Shown: positions 45,578-53,613, counted from the stretch's first letter. The stretch: DNA of 64,000 nucleotides from Mycolicibacterium mageritense (GCF_010727475.1 NZ_AP022567.1:6324001-6388000); one strand, 5' to 3'. The notes: generated by a model not told the origin, from the letters alone. Numbers and translations: made by a program.

Positions 45578-46255
45578 ATGAGCGTTCTCGTCATCACCGG
45601 CACCGACACCGGTGTCGGCAAGACCGTGACCACTGCAGCGCTGGCCTGCGCGGCCCGGATCGCCGGCGTGGACGTCGCGGTGTGCAAGCCCGTGCAGACC
45701 GGGACGATCGACGGTGACAACGATCTCGGTGAGGTCGAGCGGCTCTCGGGTGTGCACGAACTGCACGGCGGCTGGCGTTATCCCGAGCCGCTGGCCCCGC
45801 TGGCCGCCGCCGGGCGCGCCGGGATGCCCCTGCCTACGCGTGCGGACCTGGTGACCGCCGTGCGCGATGCGGATGCGCCACACCGGCTCACCCTGGTCGA
45901 GGGAGCCGGTGGTCTCCTTGTTCGATTGGGCACGGGCGGCGTGACGCTGCGGGAGCTGGCCACGGATCTTTCCGCTTCGGTGCTTGTGGTCACCTCGCCG
46001 GGCCTGGGCACCCTCAACCACACCGAACTGACGTTGGAAGCACTTGCTGCACAGGGCATTCCATGCGCCGGCTTGGTCATCGGGGCATGGCCGGAGCAAC
46101 CGGGTATCGCGGAGGCGGGCAATCGTGACGCGCTCGCGGAACTCGCCCCGGTGCGCGCTGTGTTGCCCGCCGGGGCCGGACTCCTCGGTGCGGCAGATTT
46201 CGAAGCCGTCAGTACCGCAGCGTTCGACCGGAGCTGGATCGAAAGCCTGCGGTGA
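45578..46255 (+). CDS. bioD: Dethiobiotin synthetase
   Basis: A 225-residue ATP-dependent carboxylase closing the ureido ring of dethiobiotin. The P-loop is ITGTDTGVGKTVTTAAL at residues 6-22. KPVQTG near 40 and LVEGAGGLLVRL near 110 are the family substrate-binding motifs. The ATG at 45578 follows GAGGAG. It is co-transcribed with bioF, and the next gene starts two bases after its stop. Confidence 0.95.
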   Translation: MSVLVITGTDTGVGKTVTTAALACAARIAGVDVAVCKPVQTGTIDGDNDLGEVERLSGVHELHGGWRYPEPLAPLAAAGRAGMPLPTRADLVTAVRDADAPHRLTLVEGAGGLLVRLGTGGVTLRELATDLSASVLVVTSPGLGTLNHTELTLEALAAQGIPCAGLVIGAWPEQPGIAEAGNRDALAELAPVRAVLPAGAGLLGAADFEAVSTAAFDRSWIESLR

Positions 46256-46256
46256 C

Positions 46257-46766
46257 ATGGTCCACTCCGTTGAGCTGATCTACGACGCAGACACCGAAGC
46301 TGCCGTCCGAGGGATCTGGGACGCTCTGCGCGACAAAGGAATTCCCAGCCAATCGCCCGCCAGCCGGCCGCATACCACCGTGGCGGTGGCAGAACGCATA
46401 TCGCCCGAGGTGGACTCCGCGCTGGTACCGCTGCTCGACCGCTTCCCGTTGCCGTGCCGGCTCGGCGCGACGCTGCTGTTCGGCCGGTCGGCCGCGGTCC
46501 TGGCCCGGTTGGTGGTGCCGACGGCCGAGCTGCTGCGCACCCACCGCGACGTCTACCGGGCGTGCCTGCCCTTCCTGGCACCGAAACCGTTGCCGCACAC
46601 CGCCGCGGATCAGTGGACGCCGCACGTGACGCTGGCCCGTCATATCGCACCGGCGCGGCTTGCGACAGCGCAGCGCATCGCCGGACGACCCGACGAGATC
46701 GTCGGCAGCATCGTCGGGTTGCGGCGCTGGGAGGGCGACAAGAAGGTCGAACATCTCATCGGGTGA
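46257..46766 (+). CDS. 2'-5' RNA ligase / phosphoesterase-fold (2H) protein
   Basis: A 169-residue protein of the 2H phosphoesterase superfamily. Its two HxT-like motifs are RPHTTVAVA near residue 40 and WTPHVTLARHI near 125, spaced as in 2'-5' RNA ligase-like proteins. Actual substrates of bacterial members are mostly unknown. The ATG at 46257 is one base after the bioD stop, so it is probably the last or near-last gene of the bioF operon, although a biotin role is not apparent. Confidence 0.82.
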   Translation: MVHSVELIYDADTEAAVRGIWDALRDKGIPSQSPASRPHTTVAVAERISPEVDSALVPLLDRFPLPCRLGATLLFGRSAAVLARLVVPTAELLRTHRDVYRACLPFLAPKPLPHTAADQWTPHVTLARHIAPARLATAQRIAGRPDEIVGSIVGLRRWEGDKKVEHLIG

Positions 46767-46778
46767 CATGCTGGTGAC

Positions 46779-47531
46779 GTGGACCGGATCGCGATCATCC
46801 GTACCGAGGCCCAACGATTCGCCGATGTGCTGTCGTCCACGGCCCCCGGAACCCCATGTCCGACCTGTCCCGACTGGGACGCCGCCGATCTGCTGTGGCA
46901 CCTCACCGAGGTGCACTACTTCTGGGCCGGCGTGCTGGCCCGCAACGCGCGGACCGAAGCCGACGTGAGGGCGGTCGAGCAGGCCAAGCCCGCGCGGCCC
47001 GACGCGTTGGAAGATCTGCTCGCGGCGCGCGCGGACGCGACAGCGTCGCTGCTGGCCGAGTTGGCGCACCTGGACGACGCCGAGCGCCGCTGGTCGTGGT
47101 GGGACGCGGATCAGACGGTCGGCTTCACCCGGCGGATGCAAACCTACGAAGCCACCATGCACCGGGCTGACGCCGAGCTGACCGCCGGTCTGCCGCTCGG
47201 ACCCGTGAGCGCAGAGGTTGCGGCAGGCGCAGTCGACCATGCCGTCGACGTGATGTGGGGATGGCAGCCCGAAGGTGCAACCTATTCACCGTTAGCGGTC
47301 GCTCAGTTCACGGCGACCGACACCGGACAACGCTGGCTCGTCGAGTTCGGCGTTTCCGGGGAATGGCCGCGTGCCGTCCGCGCCGTCGACGCCCGACCTA
47401 CTGCCGCGGTCACGGGCGCAGTGGCCGACCTGGCCTGGTGGGCGTGGCGCCGGGGCGGGTCGGTGGATGTCAGCGGAGCGCCGGAGTCAGTTGCGGCGCT
47501 GCGCGCCGTCGTCGACCACGGAATGCCGTGA
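46779..47531 (+). CDS. Mycothiol-dependent maleylpyruvate isomerase-like (DinB-fold) protein
   Basis: A 250-residue protein of the DinB/MDMPI superfamily. The metal-binding pattern is visible: DLLWHLTEVHYFWAGVL near residues 38-54, and RMQTYEATMHRADAEL near 122-137 with the Glu and His ligands. A C-terminal MDMPI-type domain follows. Mycothiol-dependent isomerisation is known for one family member; most mycobacterial paralogues are uncharacterised. The start is GTG 46779, 12 bp after the preceding gene. It converges on bioQ with a 45-bp overlap. Confidence 0.8.
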   Translation: MDRIAIIRTEAQRFADVLSSTAPGTPCPTCPDWDAADLLWHLTEVHYFWAGVLARNARTEADVRAVEQAKPARPDALEDLLAARADATASLLAELAHLDDAERRWSWWDADQTVGFTRRMQTYEATMHRADAELTAGLPLGPVSAEVAAGAVDHAVDVMWGWQPEGATYSPLAVAQFTATDTGQRWLVEFGVSGEWPRAVRAVDARPTAAVTGAVADLAWWAWRRGGSVDVSGAPESVAALRAVVDHGMP

Positions 47532-48119
47532 CGCACGGTCGGCCGCAAGGTTTTTCTGAGCGGCCAGCCCGTCCACGAGCAGGTGCAGGCCGAATGCGAA
47601 CTGCCGGTTGGTGTCACGGATCAGAATGGACTGCTCGTCGGCGAGTGCGCCTGCGGCATCCCACTGCAGCCGGGACTGTTCGTCGACCGTGAACCCGAGC
47701 ACGTAATAGATCACCGTGCGAGCGGCCAGTTCGGCGTCGTCATCGTCGACCCCGGCGTGGCGGGCCGCATCCGTCAACCGCGCGACGATCGCGGTCGCCG
47801 TGACGGATTGGCCCGCCGCGAAGCTCGATGACACCAACTCGGCGCCGTCGGTGTGCGACAGCAGCGCATCGCGGAGCGACGCACAGATCTCATGGATCCG
47901 AGCGCGCCAGCCGGAATCGCCGCCATCGACGCGCACGGGCCGCAAGATGTGGTCGGCCACCGCACCCAGCAGCTCCTGTTTGTTGGCGAAGTGCCAGTAC
48001 AGGGCGCCGGGGCTGACGTTGAGTTCGCGCGCGAGGCGCCGCATGGTCAGGTCGGCGATGCCGTAGTTGTCGAGGATCGCCGTCGCCGCATTCACCACGT
48101 CGGGTTTGTGGAGTTGCAC
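47487..48119 (-). CDS. bioQ: TetR-family biotin regulator BioQ
   Basis: A 210-residue TetR repressor. The DNA-binding domain contains NAATAILDNYGIADLTMRRL and the recognition helix NVSPGALYWHFANKQELL. Position, divergent from bioB across a TGAAC-N3-GTTCA box, is that of mycobacterial BioQ, the repressor of bioF, bioB and itself. The GTG at 48119 lies seven bases after a minus-strand -10 TAGGGT (48131-48126), so the mRNA is probably leaderless. The 3' end overlaps the convergent MDMPI-like gene by 45 bp. No biotin-ligase domain is present, as expected for BioQ. Confidence 0.93.
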   Translation of the reverse strand: MQLHKPDVVNAATAILDNYGIADLTMRRLARELNVSPGALYWHFANKQELLGAVADHILRPVRVDGGDSGWRARIHEICASLRDALLSHTDGAELVSSSFAAGQSVTATAIVARLTDAARHAGVDDDDAELAARTVIYYVLGFTVDEQSRLQWDAAGALADEQSILIRDTNRQFAFGLHLLVDGLAAQKNLAADRASRHSVVDDGAQRRN

Positions 48120-48125
48120 ACCGTT

Positions 48126-48190
48126 ACCCTAACCTGAACGGTGTTCAATTGTCGGCACCGCCGACGTGTTCAATCGTTGGCACCGCCGAC
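48126..48190. promoter_or_regulatory. BioQ box, divergent promoters and twin-hairpin leader of bioB
   Basis: The BioQ box is TGAACGGTGTTCA (48135-48147). For bioB the -10 is TAACCT (48130-48135), as at bioF; for bioQ a -10 TAGGGT reads on the minus strand (48131-48126). Two 25-base direct repeats follow, 48141-48165 and 48166-48190, identical at 23 of 25 positions. Each begins GTGTTCAAT and contains a 6-bp hairpin with loop ACC: GTCGGC/GCCGAC (48151-48165) and GTTGGC/GCCGAC (48176-48190). GTG 48141 is at the expected +1 and is in frame with bioB (24 codons). Confidence 0.82.
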
Positions 48191-48212
48191 ACGACCTTCA
48201 GGAGGACAGCCC

Positions 48213-49220
48213 GTGACGCAGGCAGCCGTAGACGTACTGGGCGTAGCTCGCGAGCAGGTGCTGGAGCGCGGCGTCGGCCTCGACCAGGATCAGACGTTGC
48301 AGGTGCTGCAGCTGCCGGACGAAAAGCTCGAAGAGCTGCTGGCCCTGGCCCACGAAGTTCGCATGAAGTGGTGCGGCCCGGATGTCGAGGTCGAGGGCAT
48401 CATCAGCCTCAAGACCGGCGGCTGCCCGGAGGACTGCCATTTCTGCTCGCAGTCGGGTCTGTTCGCCTCCCCGGTGCGTAGCGCCTGGCTGGACATCCCG
48501 AGCCTCGTCGAGGCTGCCAAGCAGACCGCCAAGACCGGTGCCACCGAGTTTTGCATCGTGGCTGCGGTGCGCGGCCCCGATGAGCGGCTGCTGGCCCAGG
48601 TGGCCGCGGGCATCGAGGCGATCCGCAACGAGGTCGACATCCAGATCGCCTGCTCGCTGGGCATGCTGACCCAGGAGCAGGTGGACCGCCTCAAGGACAT
48701 GGGCGTGCACCGCTACAACCACAACCTGGAGACCGCGCAGTCGTTCTTCCCTAACGTCGTGACCACCCACTCGTGGGAGGAGCGCTGGGGCACGCTGGAG
48801 ATGGTTCGTGAGGCGGGCATGGAGGTCTGCTGCGGCGGCATCCTCGGCATGGGGGAGACACTTGAGCAGCGTGCCGAATTCGCGGCCAACCTGGCCGAGC
48901 TCGACCCGCACGAGGTGCCGCTGAACTTCCTCAACCCGCGCCCCGGCACGCCGTTCGGCGATCTCGACGTCTTGCCGGCGTCCGAGGCGCTCAAGGCCGT
49001 TGCCGCCTTCCGCCTGGCGTTGCCCCGCACGATGCTGCGCTTCGCAGGTGGTCGCGAGATCACCCTCGGCGACCTCGGCGCCAAGCAGGGCATCCTCGGC
49101 GGCATCAACGCCGTCATCGTCGGCAATTACCTGACCACGTTGGGCCGGCCGGCCGAGGCCGACCTGGAACTGCTCGACGATCTGCAGATGCCGATCAAGG
49201 CACTCAACGCCAGCCTGTAA
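48213..49220 (+). CDS. bioB: Biotin synthase
   Basis: A 335-residue radical-SAM enzyme inserting sulfur into dethiobiotin. The SAM-cluster motif is GGCPEDCHFCSQ near residues 68-79 (CxxxCxxC). Further conserved segments are CSLGMLTQEQVDRLKDMG, MEVCCGGILGMGET and LRFAGGREITLGDL. The GTG at 48213 has AGGAGGA seven bases upstream; reading from GTG 48141 would add 24 residues. BioQ repression is expected. The downstream gene encodes BsaP, which restores the auxiliary cluster consumed in the reaction. Confidence 0.97.
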   Translation: MTQAAVDVLGVAREQVLERGVGLDQDQTLQVLQLPDEKLEELLALAHEVRMKWCGPDVEVEGIISLKTGGCPEDCHFCSQSGLFASPVRSAWLDIPSLVEAAKQTAKTGATEFCIVAAVRGPDERLLAQVAAGIEAIRNEVDIQIACSLGMLTQEQVDRLKDMGVHRYNHNLETAQSFFPNVVTTHSWEERWGTLEMVREAGMEVCCGGILGMGETLEQRAEFAANLAELDPHEVPLNFLNPRPGTPFGDLDVLPASEALKAVAAFRLALPRTMLRFAGGREITLGDLGAKQGILGGINAVIVGNYLTTLGRPAEADLELLDDLQMPIKALNASL

Positions 49221-49231
49221 AACGGGTGGTG

Positions 49232-49480
49232 ATGATTAGCGACATTCCGGCGTTGCCCGCACCCGTAGGTGCCGGGGTCTACAACGTCTACACCGGTGCC
49301 GAAATCGGCTCGGCGTCGGGCTCGACAATCCCGACGGCCGCGCAGCTCGGACTCGAGCCGCCGCGATTCTGTGCGGAATGCGGGCGTCGGATGATCGTGC
49401 AGGTGCGTCCCGACGGCTGGCATGCGAAGTGTTCGCGGCATGGTGAGGTCGATTCGCACGACCTGGAGATGCAGCGATGA
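49232..49480 (+). CDS. bsaP: Biotin synthase auxiliary protein BsaP
   Basis: An 82-residue protein from ATG 49232; two GTGs at 49226 and 49229 directly precede it. The C-terminal half carries RFCAECGRR and HAKCSRHGEVDSHD, that is CxxC plus a further Cys-x-x-His, a compact cluster-binding site. Rv1590-type proteins next to bioB are known as BsaP, an Fe-S protein that supports BioB turnover in mycobacteria by renewing its auxiliary cluster. It starts 11 bases after bioB, and its stop overlaps the next ATG as ATGA. Confidence 0.9.
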   Translation: MISDIPALPAPVGAGVYNVYTGAEIGSASGSTIPTAAQLGLEPPRFCAECGRRMIVQVRPDGWHAKCSRHGEVDSHDLEMQR

Positions 49481-49534
49481 GCCTCTCGGGCGAAGAGCCG
49501 AAAGCCCCGATGAGCCTCTCGGGCGAAGAGCCGA
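49477..49534 (+). repeat. Tandem duplication at the start of the DUF2567 gene
   Basis: Bases 49477-49501 (ATGAGCCTCTCGGGCGAAGA then GCCGA) are repeated exactly at 49510-49534, an offset of 33 bases. The copy brings a second ATG in frame, so the duplicated segment is a start codon plus eight codons. It is coding and in frame, and the first copy overlaps the bsaP stop. Confidence 0.9.
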
Positions 49535-50175
49535 CCGCGGTAGCAGCGGAAAGTGCTGTGGGGCCGCGGGTTTCACGCAACCGCGCGGCGGCCGCCGTGA
49601 TTGGGGCGTTGACGGTCTCGGGCGTTGTCGTGGGTGCGGTGTGGGCCTGGCTGGCCCCGCCGATCCACGGTGTCGTGGCGTTGACGCGCGGCGGCGAGCG
49701 GGTGCACGTCTATCTCGGCAGTGAATCCGATCACTTCTTCACTGCGGCGTTCCTGCTGCTCGGAATGCTCATGGTGCTCGCGGTGATAGCCGGTGTGGCG
49801 GTGTGGCAGTGGCGGGTTCACCGTGGGCCCGTTCTCGCGACCGCGTTGTCGCTGGGGTGTGTCGCCTCGGCCGCGGCGGCCTCGGCGGTCGGTGCGGCTC
49901 TGGTGCACTGGCGTTACGGCATCATCGACATCGCGGGCGCTCCCGTCACGCCGGAGCATCGCGTGCACTACGTCGTCGAGGCGCCGCCGGTGTTCTTCGG
50001 TCACACGCCGTGGCAGATCGCCGCGACGTTGCTGTCGGGCGCCGCGGTCGCGGCCCTGGTGTACGCGCTGACCGCGGTGTCCACGTCGCGCGACGACCTG
50101 GGCGCATGGCCTCCGGTCGAGGCTCCGCCGGTGCTCGCGCCGCTGCCCGTCTCCGTCATTCCGCCGGGGGCCTGA
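49477..50175 (+). CDS. DUF2567 membrane protein
   Basis: A 232-residue protein with four hydrophobic segments (about residues 38-58, 85-108, 117-140 and 185-205) and a Pro-rich tail. It matches the Rv1591/DUF2567 position and pattern; its function is unknown. The ATG at 49477 overlaps the bsaP stop (ATGA). The N-terminus holds an imperfect tandem duplication: MSLSGEEPKAP then MSLSGEEPTAV, so a second ATG (49510) offers an equally good start. Its 3' end overlaps the convergent VOC gene by 20 bp. A link to biotin metabolism is only positional. Confidence 0.85.
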   Translation: MSLSGEEPKAPMSLSGEEPTAVAAESAVGPRVSRNRAAAAVIGALTVSGVVVGAVWAWLAPPIHGVVALTRGGERVHVYLGSESDHFFTAAFLLLGMLMVLAVIAGVAVWQWRVHRGPVLATALSLGCVASAAAASAVGAALVHWRYGIIDIAGAPVTPEHRVHYVVEAPPVFFGHTPWQIAATLLSGAAVAALVYALTAVSTSRDDLGAWPPVEAPPVLAPLPVSVIPPGA

Positions 50176-50626
50176 CCGCCGCAGGTTCGAACAACTCGAT
50201 CGGGTTTCCGTCCGGATCGTTGAGCTGGATCTGCCTTCCGCCTGGTCCGGATTCGATTGCGTTGCGGAACTGCATGCCGTCCTGGCGGAGTGCCGCGACG
50301 GTCCGGTCCAGGTCGTCGACTTCCAGCACGATCCGGTTGGATCCGCCCGGGGTCTGCGGGCTGCCGTCGGGCATCGGCCGGGCGCCCGAGCTGCCCGGGC
50401 CACTCAGCCAGAGCGTGAGATCACCGTTGGCGATCGCCGCGAACGCCGGGGCAGGCTGCCGCGTGAGGTGGAATCCGAGCCGCTCGGTATAGAACGTTAT
50501 CGCCCTGGCGACGTCAGACACCTGGTACCGGACAGCGCCGGCCCGGAACCCGCTGTGGTCGGCCCGCGCGGCGGCGCAGCCGGCCATCGAGGTGGCGGCG
50601 AGGCATATGACGAGTAGGCGAAACAT
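50156..50626 (-). CDS. Lipobox-bearing VOC (glyoxalase-fold) protein
   Basis: A 156-residue protein with an N-terminal lipoprotein signal (LLVICLAATSMAGC, lipobox MAGC with Cys at about residue 17) followed by one complete VOC/glyoxalase-like unit: VRYQVSDVARAITFYTERLGF, FAAIANGDLTLWLSG, and the closing QIQLNDPDGNPIELFEP. VOC proteins bind a metal between two such units, so a dimer is likely. VOC proteins are usually cytoplasmic, and a lipid-anchored extracytoplasmic one is unusual. The start is ATG 50626. It converges on the DUF2567 gene (20-bp overlap). Confidence 0.8.
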   Translation of the reverse strand: MFRLLVICLAATSMAGCAAARADHSGFRAGAVRYQVSDVARAITFYTERLGFHLTRQPAPAFAAIANGDLTLWLSGPGSSGARPMPDGSPQTPGGSNRIVLEVDDLDRTVAALRQDGMQFRNAIESGPGGRQIQLNDPDGNPIELFEPAAVRPPAE

Positions 50627-50674
50627 ATGTGGATTGTGCCGACCGCGATGACGTGCGTATTGAACAAAATTGAC

Positions 50675-51490
50675 CTACGGCCGCAGCGCGACGTGGTCAT
50701 CCTTGGTGGCCTGTGCGCACCGGTCGAGATGCTCTGTGGGGGTCAGGCCGGAGAACGTCTGGAATTCCCGGATCATGTGGGACTGGTCGGAGTAGCCGTG
50801 CTCGACCGCGATGCGTGACAGCTCAGGTGTCCGGCACGAGATGAGCGTCCGGTGGGCGGACCGGAATCGACACAGCCTGGCGAATTTCTTGGGTGTCATT
50901 CCGACCTGGACCTTGAACAGTGCGATGAACCGCCGGTGGCTCAATCCCGCTTCGTCGGCGAGTACGCGTACCGGAGGCTGGCTACCGCCGCGCGCGAACG
51001 TACGCACCGCGCGCGCAACATGATTGGGTACGGAATCGTCGTCGCGCAGGTGGCCGAGCAGGAGCGATTCGACGATGCGGAAGCGGTACGCGGTCGACGT
51101 CGCGTCGCACAGCTGCTCACGCAGGTCGTCGGCCTCGAGGCCCCACAGGGCGCCGAGGTCGACGTGTGTGTCGGCCAGCTCGGCCGGTGACACGCCCAGA
51201 AGCGCAAGAGCGCCACCGATTTTGAAATGGATGCCGATCATGTCGGTGTGTTTTCGGGCATCGATGTCGAACGGGCTGGTATATGGACCCGACACCACCG
51301 ACCCGGAAAGTCGTTGCTGCCCTTCGCGGTTCTCGACACACACGGCTGCGTCGCGCAGATTGACCACTACCTCGACGGTGCCCGCGGGGAGTATCCGCTC
51401 GGCCGGATGGGTCGGCCCGTCGGTAAGACACCACACGTGATCGACGTGGCGACGCAGCGCCGCGGCCGGCTGGTGACGGGTGTAGATCAT
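50675..51490 (-). CDS. AraC-family transcriptional regulator
   Basis: A 271-residue regulator from ATG 51490. The N-terminal domain is a DUF6597-type sensor (YTRHQPAAALRRHVDHVWCL, ILPAGTVEVVVNL). The C-terminal AraC DNA-binding domain has two helix-turn-helix units, LADEAGLSHRRFIALFK and IAVEHGYSDQSHMIREF, ending FSGLTPTEHL. An ORF reading upstream to 51640 is poor coding sequence and not used. It is alone, 48 bp from the VOC gene on the same strand. Targets are unknown. Confidence 0.88.
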   Translation of the reverse strand: MIYTRHQPAAALRRHVDHVWCLTDGPTHPAERILPAGTVEVVVNLRDAAVCVENREGQQRLSGSVVSGPYTSPFDIDARKHTDMIGIHFKIGGALALLGVSPAELADTHVDLGALWGLEADDLREQLCDATSTAYRFRIVESLLLGHLRDDDSVPNHVARAVRTFARGGSQPPVRVLADEAGLSHRRFIALFKVQVGMTPKKFARLCRFRSAHRTLISCRTPELSRIAVEHGYSDQSHMIREFQTFSGLTPTEHLDRCAQATKDDHVALRP

Positions 51491-51534
51491 CCGCCCCCAT
51501 TCTGCCAGCGGCGGACCTGGCACTGCGGGCCGAA

Positions 51535-52878
51535 TCAGAGCGGCATACGCCCGATTGTGCGCCCGGTGACCATCTTGATGCCGATCCCGGCCAGGCGGGC
51601 CATGCCCACATAGGTCATCGGGTTGAGCATCGTCGGCCACTTGGTGCGCACCAGGTGCTCGGTCAGCGGTCGTTCGGTGAAGCGATCTTCCAGCCAGCGC
51701 AGCGTCATCGGCGCCGACAGCGGGTGCAGCAGCAGGTGCTCGGTGAACAGGTCGCGGTGGTAGGTGACATCGGCACCGCCCGCCGCATAGGTGTCGACGA
51801 GGGCGTCGATGTCGTCGACCGAGATGATCTCGTCGTACACGGCCTGCACGATCAGCACGGGCGGGGCGGGGATGGCGACACCGAGTTTGATGTCGTCGAA
51901 AACGTGCGTGACCTCGGGTGTTTCGAGGATCTGTTCCAGCGGCATGTCGATCAGGTCGGCCATGTCGGTGCCTACCAGGCGCAACACGGCCTCGACCGTG
52001 GACATCCGGTGGAGGCGGTCGAGCAGCTTGCGGCCTTTCGCGGTGGCGTGCTCTTCGACGATGCGGTTCAGGCCCGGGTAGATGTCGGCGAGGGCCGCGA
52101 CCACCAGCGCGGGCAACCCGGAGAACATGGTGCCGTTGAGGCGGCGGAACGTGTGTCCGAGGTCGCCGACCGGGGAGCCGAGCACCGCACCGACGATGTT
52201 GAGCTCAGGTGCGTAGCTTCCGCTCATCTCCGCCGCCCATGCGCTGGCCAGCCCGCCGCCCGAGTAGCCCCACAGCCCGATGGGAGCCGTCGGCGACAGC
52301 GCGAGGTGCTCGGAGTTGAGCGCGGCCCGCAGGCCGTCGAGGACGTGGTATCCGGGTTCGTAGGGTGCGCCCCACATGCCGTTGACGCCCTCGTGGTCGG
52401 GTACCGACACCGCCCAGCCCTTGGCCAGCGCGGCCGAGACCAACAGCAGCTCCAGCTGGGCCAGGGAGCCTGTGGCCTTGGCATGGCGCCGCAGCGCGTA
52501 GGACGGGAAGCATCGTGAAGAGATCGCGTCGATCGCGCACTGGTAGGACACGATCGGACAGTTGGGCTTCGGGTCCGGCGGCATGATGACCGTGGTGGCC
52601 GCGGCTTCGGGTGCGCCGTTGCGGTCGGTGGACCGGTACAGCAGCTGGGTTGCGTGCAGGCGCTGGGGAATCAGGCCGACAAAGGCCAGTTCGACGTCGC
52701 GGCTGCGCAGCACGGTGCCGGGGCTCGCGTGCTGGAATCCCGCCGGGGGGAGGTAGAACGGATCCTCGCTGGGTAGCCGGGGCCGGTCACCGCGGTTGAG
52801 CTCTTCATGCGGTGCACGCCCGATCCATTCAGGTTCCGGTGTGTTGGCGACCGCATTGGCGACGCTGCCCAAGTCCAT
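51535..52878 (-). CDS. Secretory-lipase-family alpha/beta hydrolase
   Basis: A 447-residue alpha/beta-hydrolase of the LIP (secretory lipase) family, the Rv1592c counterpart. The nucleophile elbow is IGLWGYSGGGLASAWAAE with the Ser near residue 210; the acid and His probably lie in AVYDEIISVDD and DLFTEHLLLHPL. No signal peptide is evident at the ATG 52878, although homologues have been found with cell envelope. Substrates are probably acylglycerols or short esters. It is 44 bp from the AraC gene on the same strand. Confidence 0.87.
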   Translation of the reverse strand: MDLGSVANAVANTPEPEWIGRAPHEELNRGDRPRLPSEDPFYLPPAGFQHASPGTVLRSRDVELAFVGLIPQRLHATQLLYRSTDRNGAPEAAATTVIMPPDPKPNCPIVSYQCAIDAISSRCFPSYALRRHAKATGSLAQLELLLVSAALAKGWAVSVPDHEGVNGMWGAPYEPGYHVLDGLRAALNSEHLALSPTAPIGLWGYSGGGLASAWAAEMSGSYAPELNIVGAVLGSPVGDLGHTFRRLNGTMFSGLPALVVAALADIYPGLNRIVEEHATAKGRKLLDRLHRMSTVEAVLRLVGTDMADLIDMPLEQILETPEVTHVFDDIKLGVAIPAPPVLIVQAVYDEIISVDDIDALVDTYAAGGADVTYHRDLFTEHLLLHPLSAPMTLRWLEDRFTERPLTEHLVRTKWPTMLNPMTYVGMARLAGIGIKMVTGRTIGRMPL

Positions 52879-52920
52879 CCGGGCATTCTTACTTAAGAAG
52901 GGTCTAAGAATCCAGTCGAC

Positions 52921-53613
52921 TCACCCGGGCGGGCGCAACGCGGCGAACTCGTCGGTGACGCGGTAGCGCGCTTCGGTGAACCGGTAGAGCGCCGCCGGTC
53001 GGCCGCCGCTGCGTCCCGATCGCGCGGTGGTGCCGGTACGGGTGATGACGTTGCGCCGTTCGAGCACGCGCTGCAGGTTGGTCGCGTCCACCTGGTAGCC
53101 CAGCGCGGCACTGTAGACGTCGCGAAGCGATGACAGCGCGAATTCCTTTGGGGCCAAGGCATATCCGATGTTCGTATAGGAGAGCTTGGCGGCCAACCGG
53201 GTGCGGGCGTGCTCGACCATCGGGGCGTGGTCGAAGGCCATTTCCGGCAACGCGTTGACGGGATGCCAACGGGTGTCCTCGGGAAGTGCCGGCGTGGCGG
53301 GGGAGGGCACCAGCCCGAGGAATGTCGACGCGATCGTGCGCACACCCGGCACCCGGGCCGGTTCGGAGAACACTGCGAGTTGTTCGAGGTGGGCGATCTC
53401 ACGCAGATCCACCTTTTCGGCCAGCTGACGCCGTACCGACGACGTCAGATCTTCGGTGTCGCCGAGGCGACCGCCCGGCAATGACCACTTTCCGCGCTCG
53501 GGATCGAGTGCCCGTTGCCATAACAGCACGTTAAGCGTGGGTTGCCGGGAGTTGAGATCGCGAACCTGGAACACAGCGGCGAGTACCTCGTGGGCAGTGT
53601 TACCATATTGCAT
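52921..53613 (-). CDS. nrtR: NrtR-like Nudix-family NAD biosynthesis regulator
   Basis: A 230-residue protein with an N-terminal Nudix-like domain (LNVLLWQRALDPERGKWSLPGGRLG) and a C-terminal winged helix (TNLQRVLERRNVITRTGTTARS, split over residues 175-200). The Nudix box is degenerate: after SLPGGRLGDTEDL the expected REUXEE reads RRQLAEKV, which suggests binding rather than hydrolysis, as in NrtR repressors that sense ADP-ribose. It is divergent from nadA-nadB-nadC over a perfect dyad abutting its own ATG, and is the Rv1593c counterpart. A -10 TACAAT (53626-53621, minus) lies seven bases before the ATG, so it is probably leaderless and autorepressed. Confidence 0.92.
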   Translation of the reverse strand: MQYGNTAHEVLAAVFQVRDLNSRQPTLNVLLWQRALDPERGKWSLPGGRLGDTEDLTSSVRRQLAEKVDLREIAHLEQLAVFSEPARVPGVRTIASTFLGLVPSPATPALPEDTRWHPVNALPEMAFDHAPMVEHARTRLAAKLSYTNIGYALAPKEFALSSLRDVYSAALGYQVDATNLQRVLERRNVITRTGTTARSGRSGGRPAALYRFTEARYRVTDEFAALRPPG

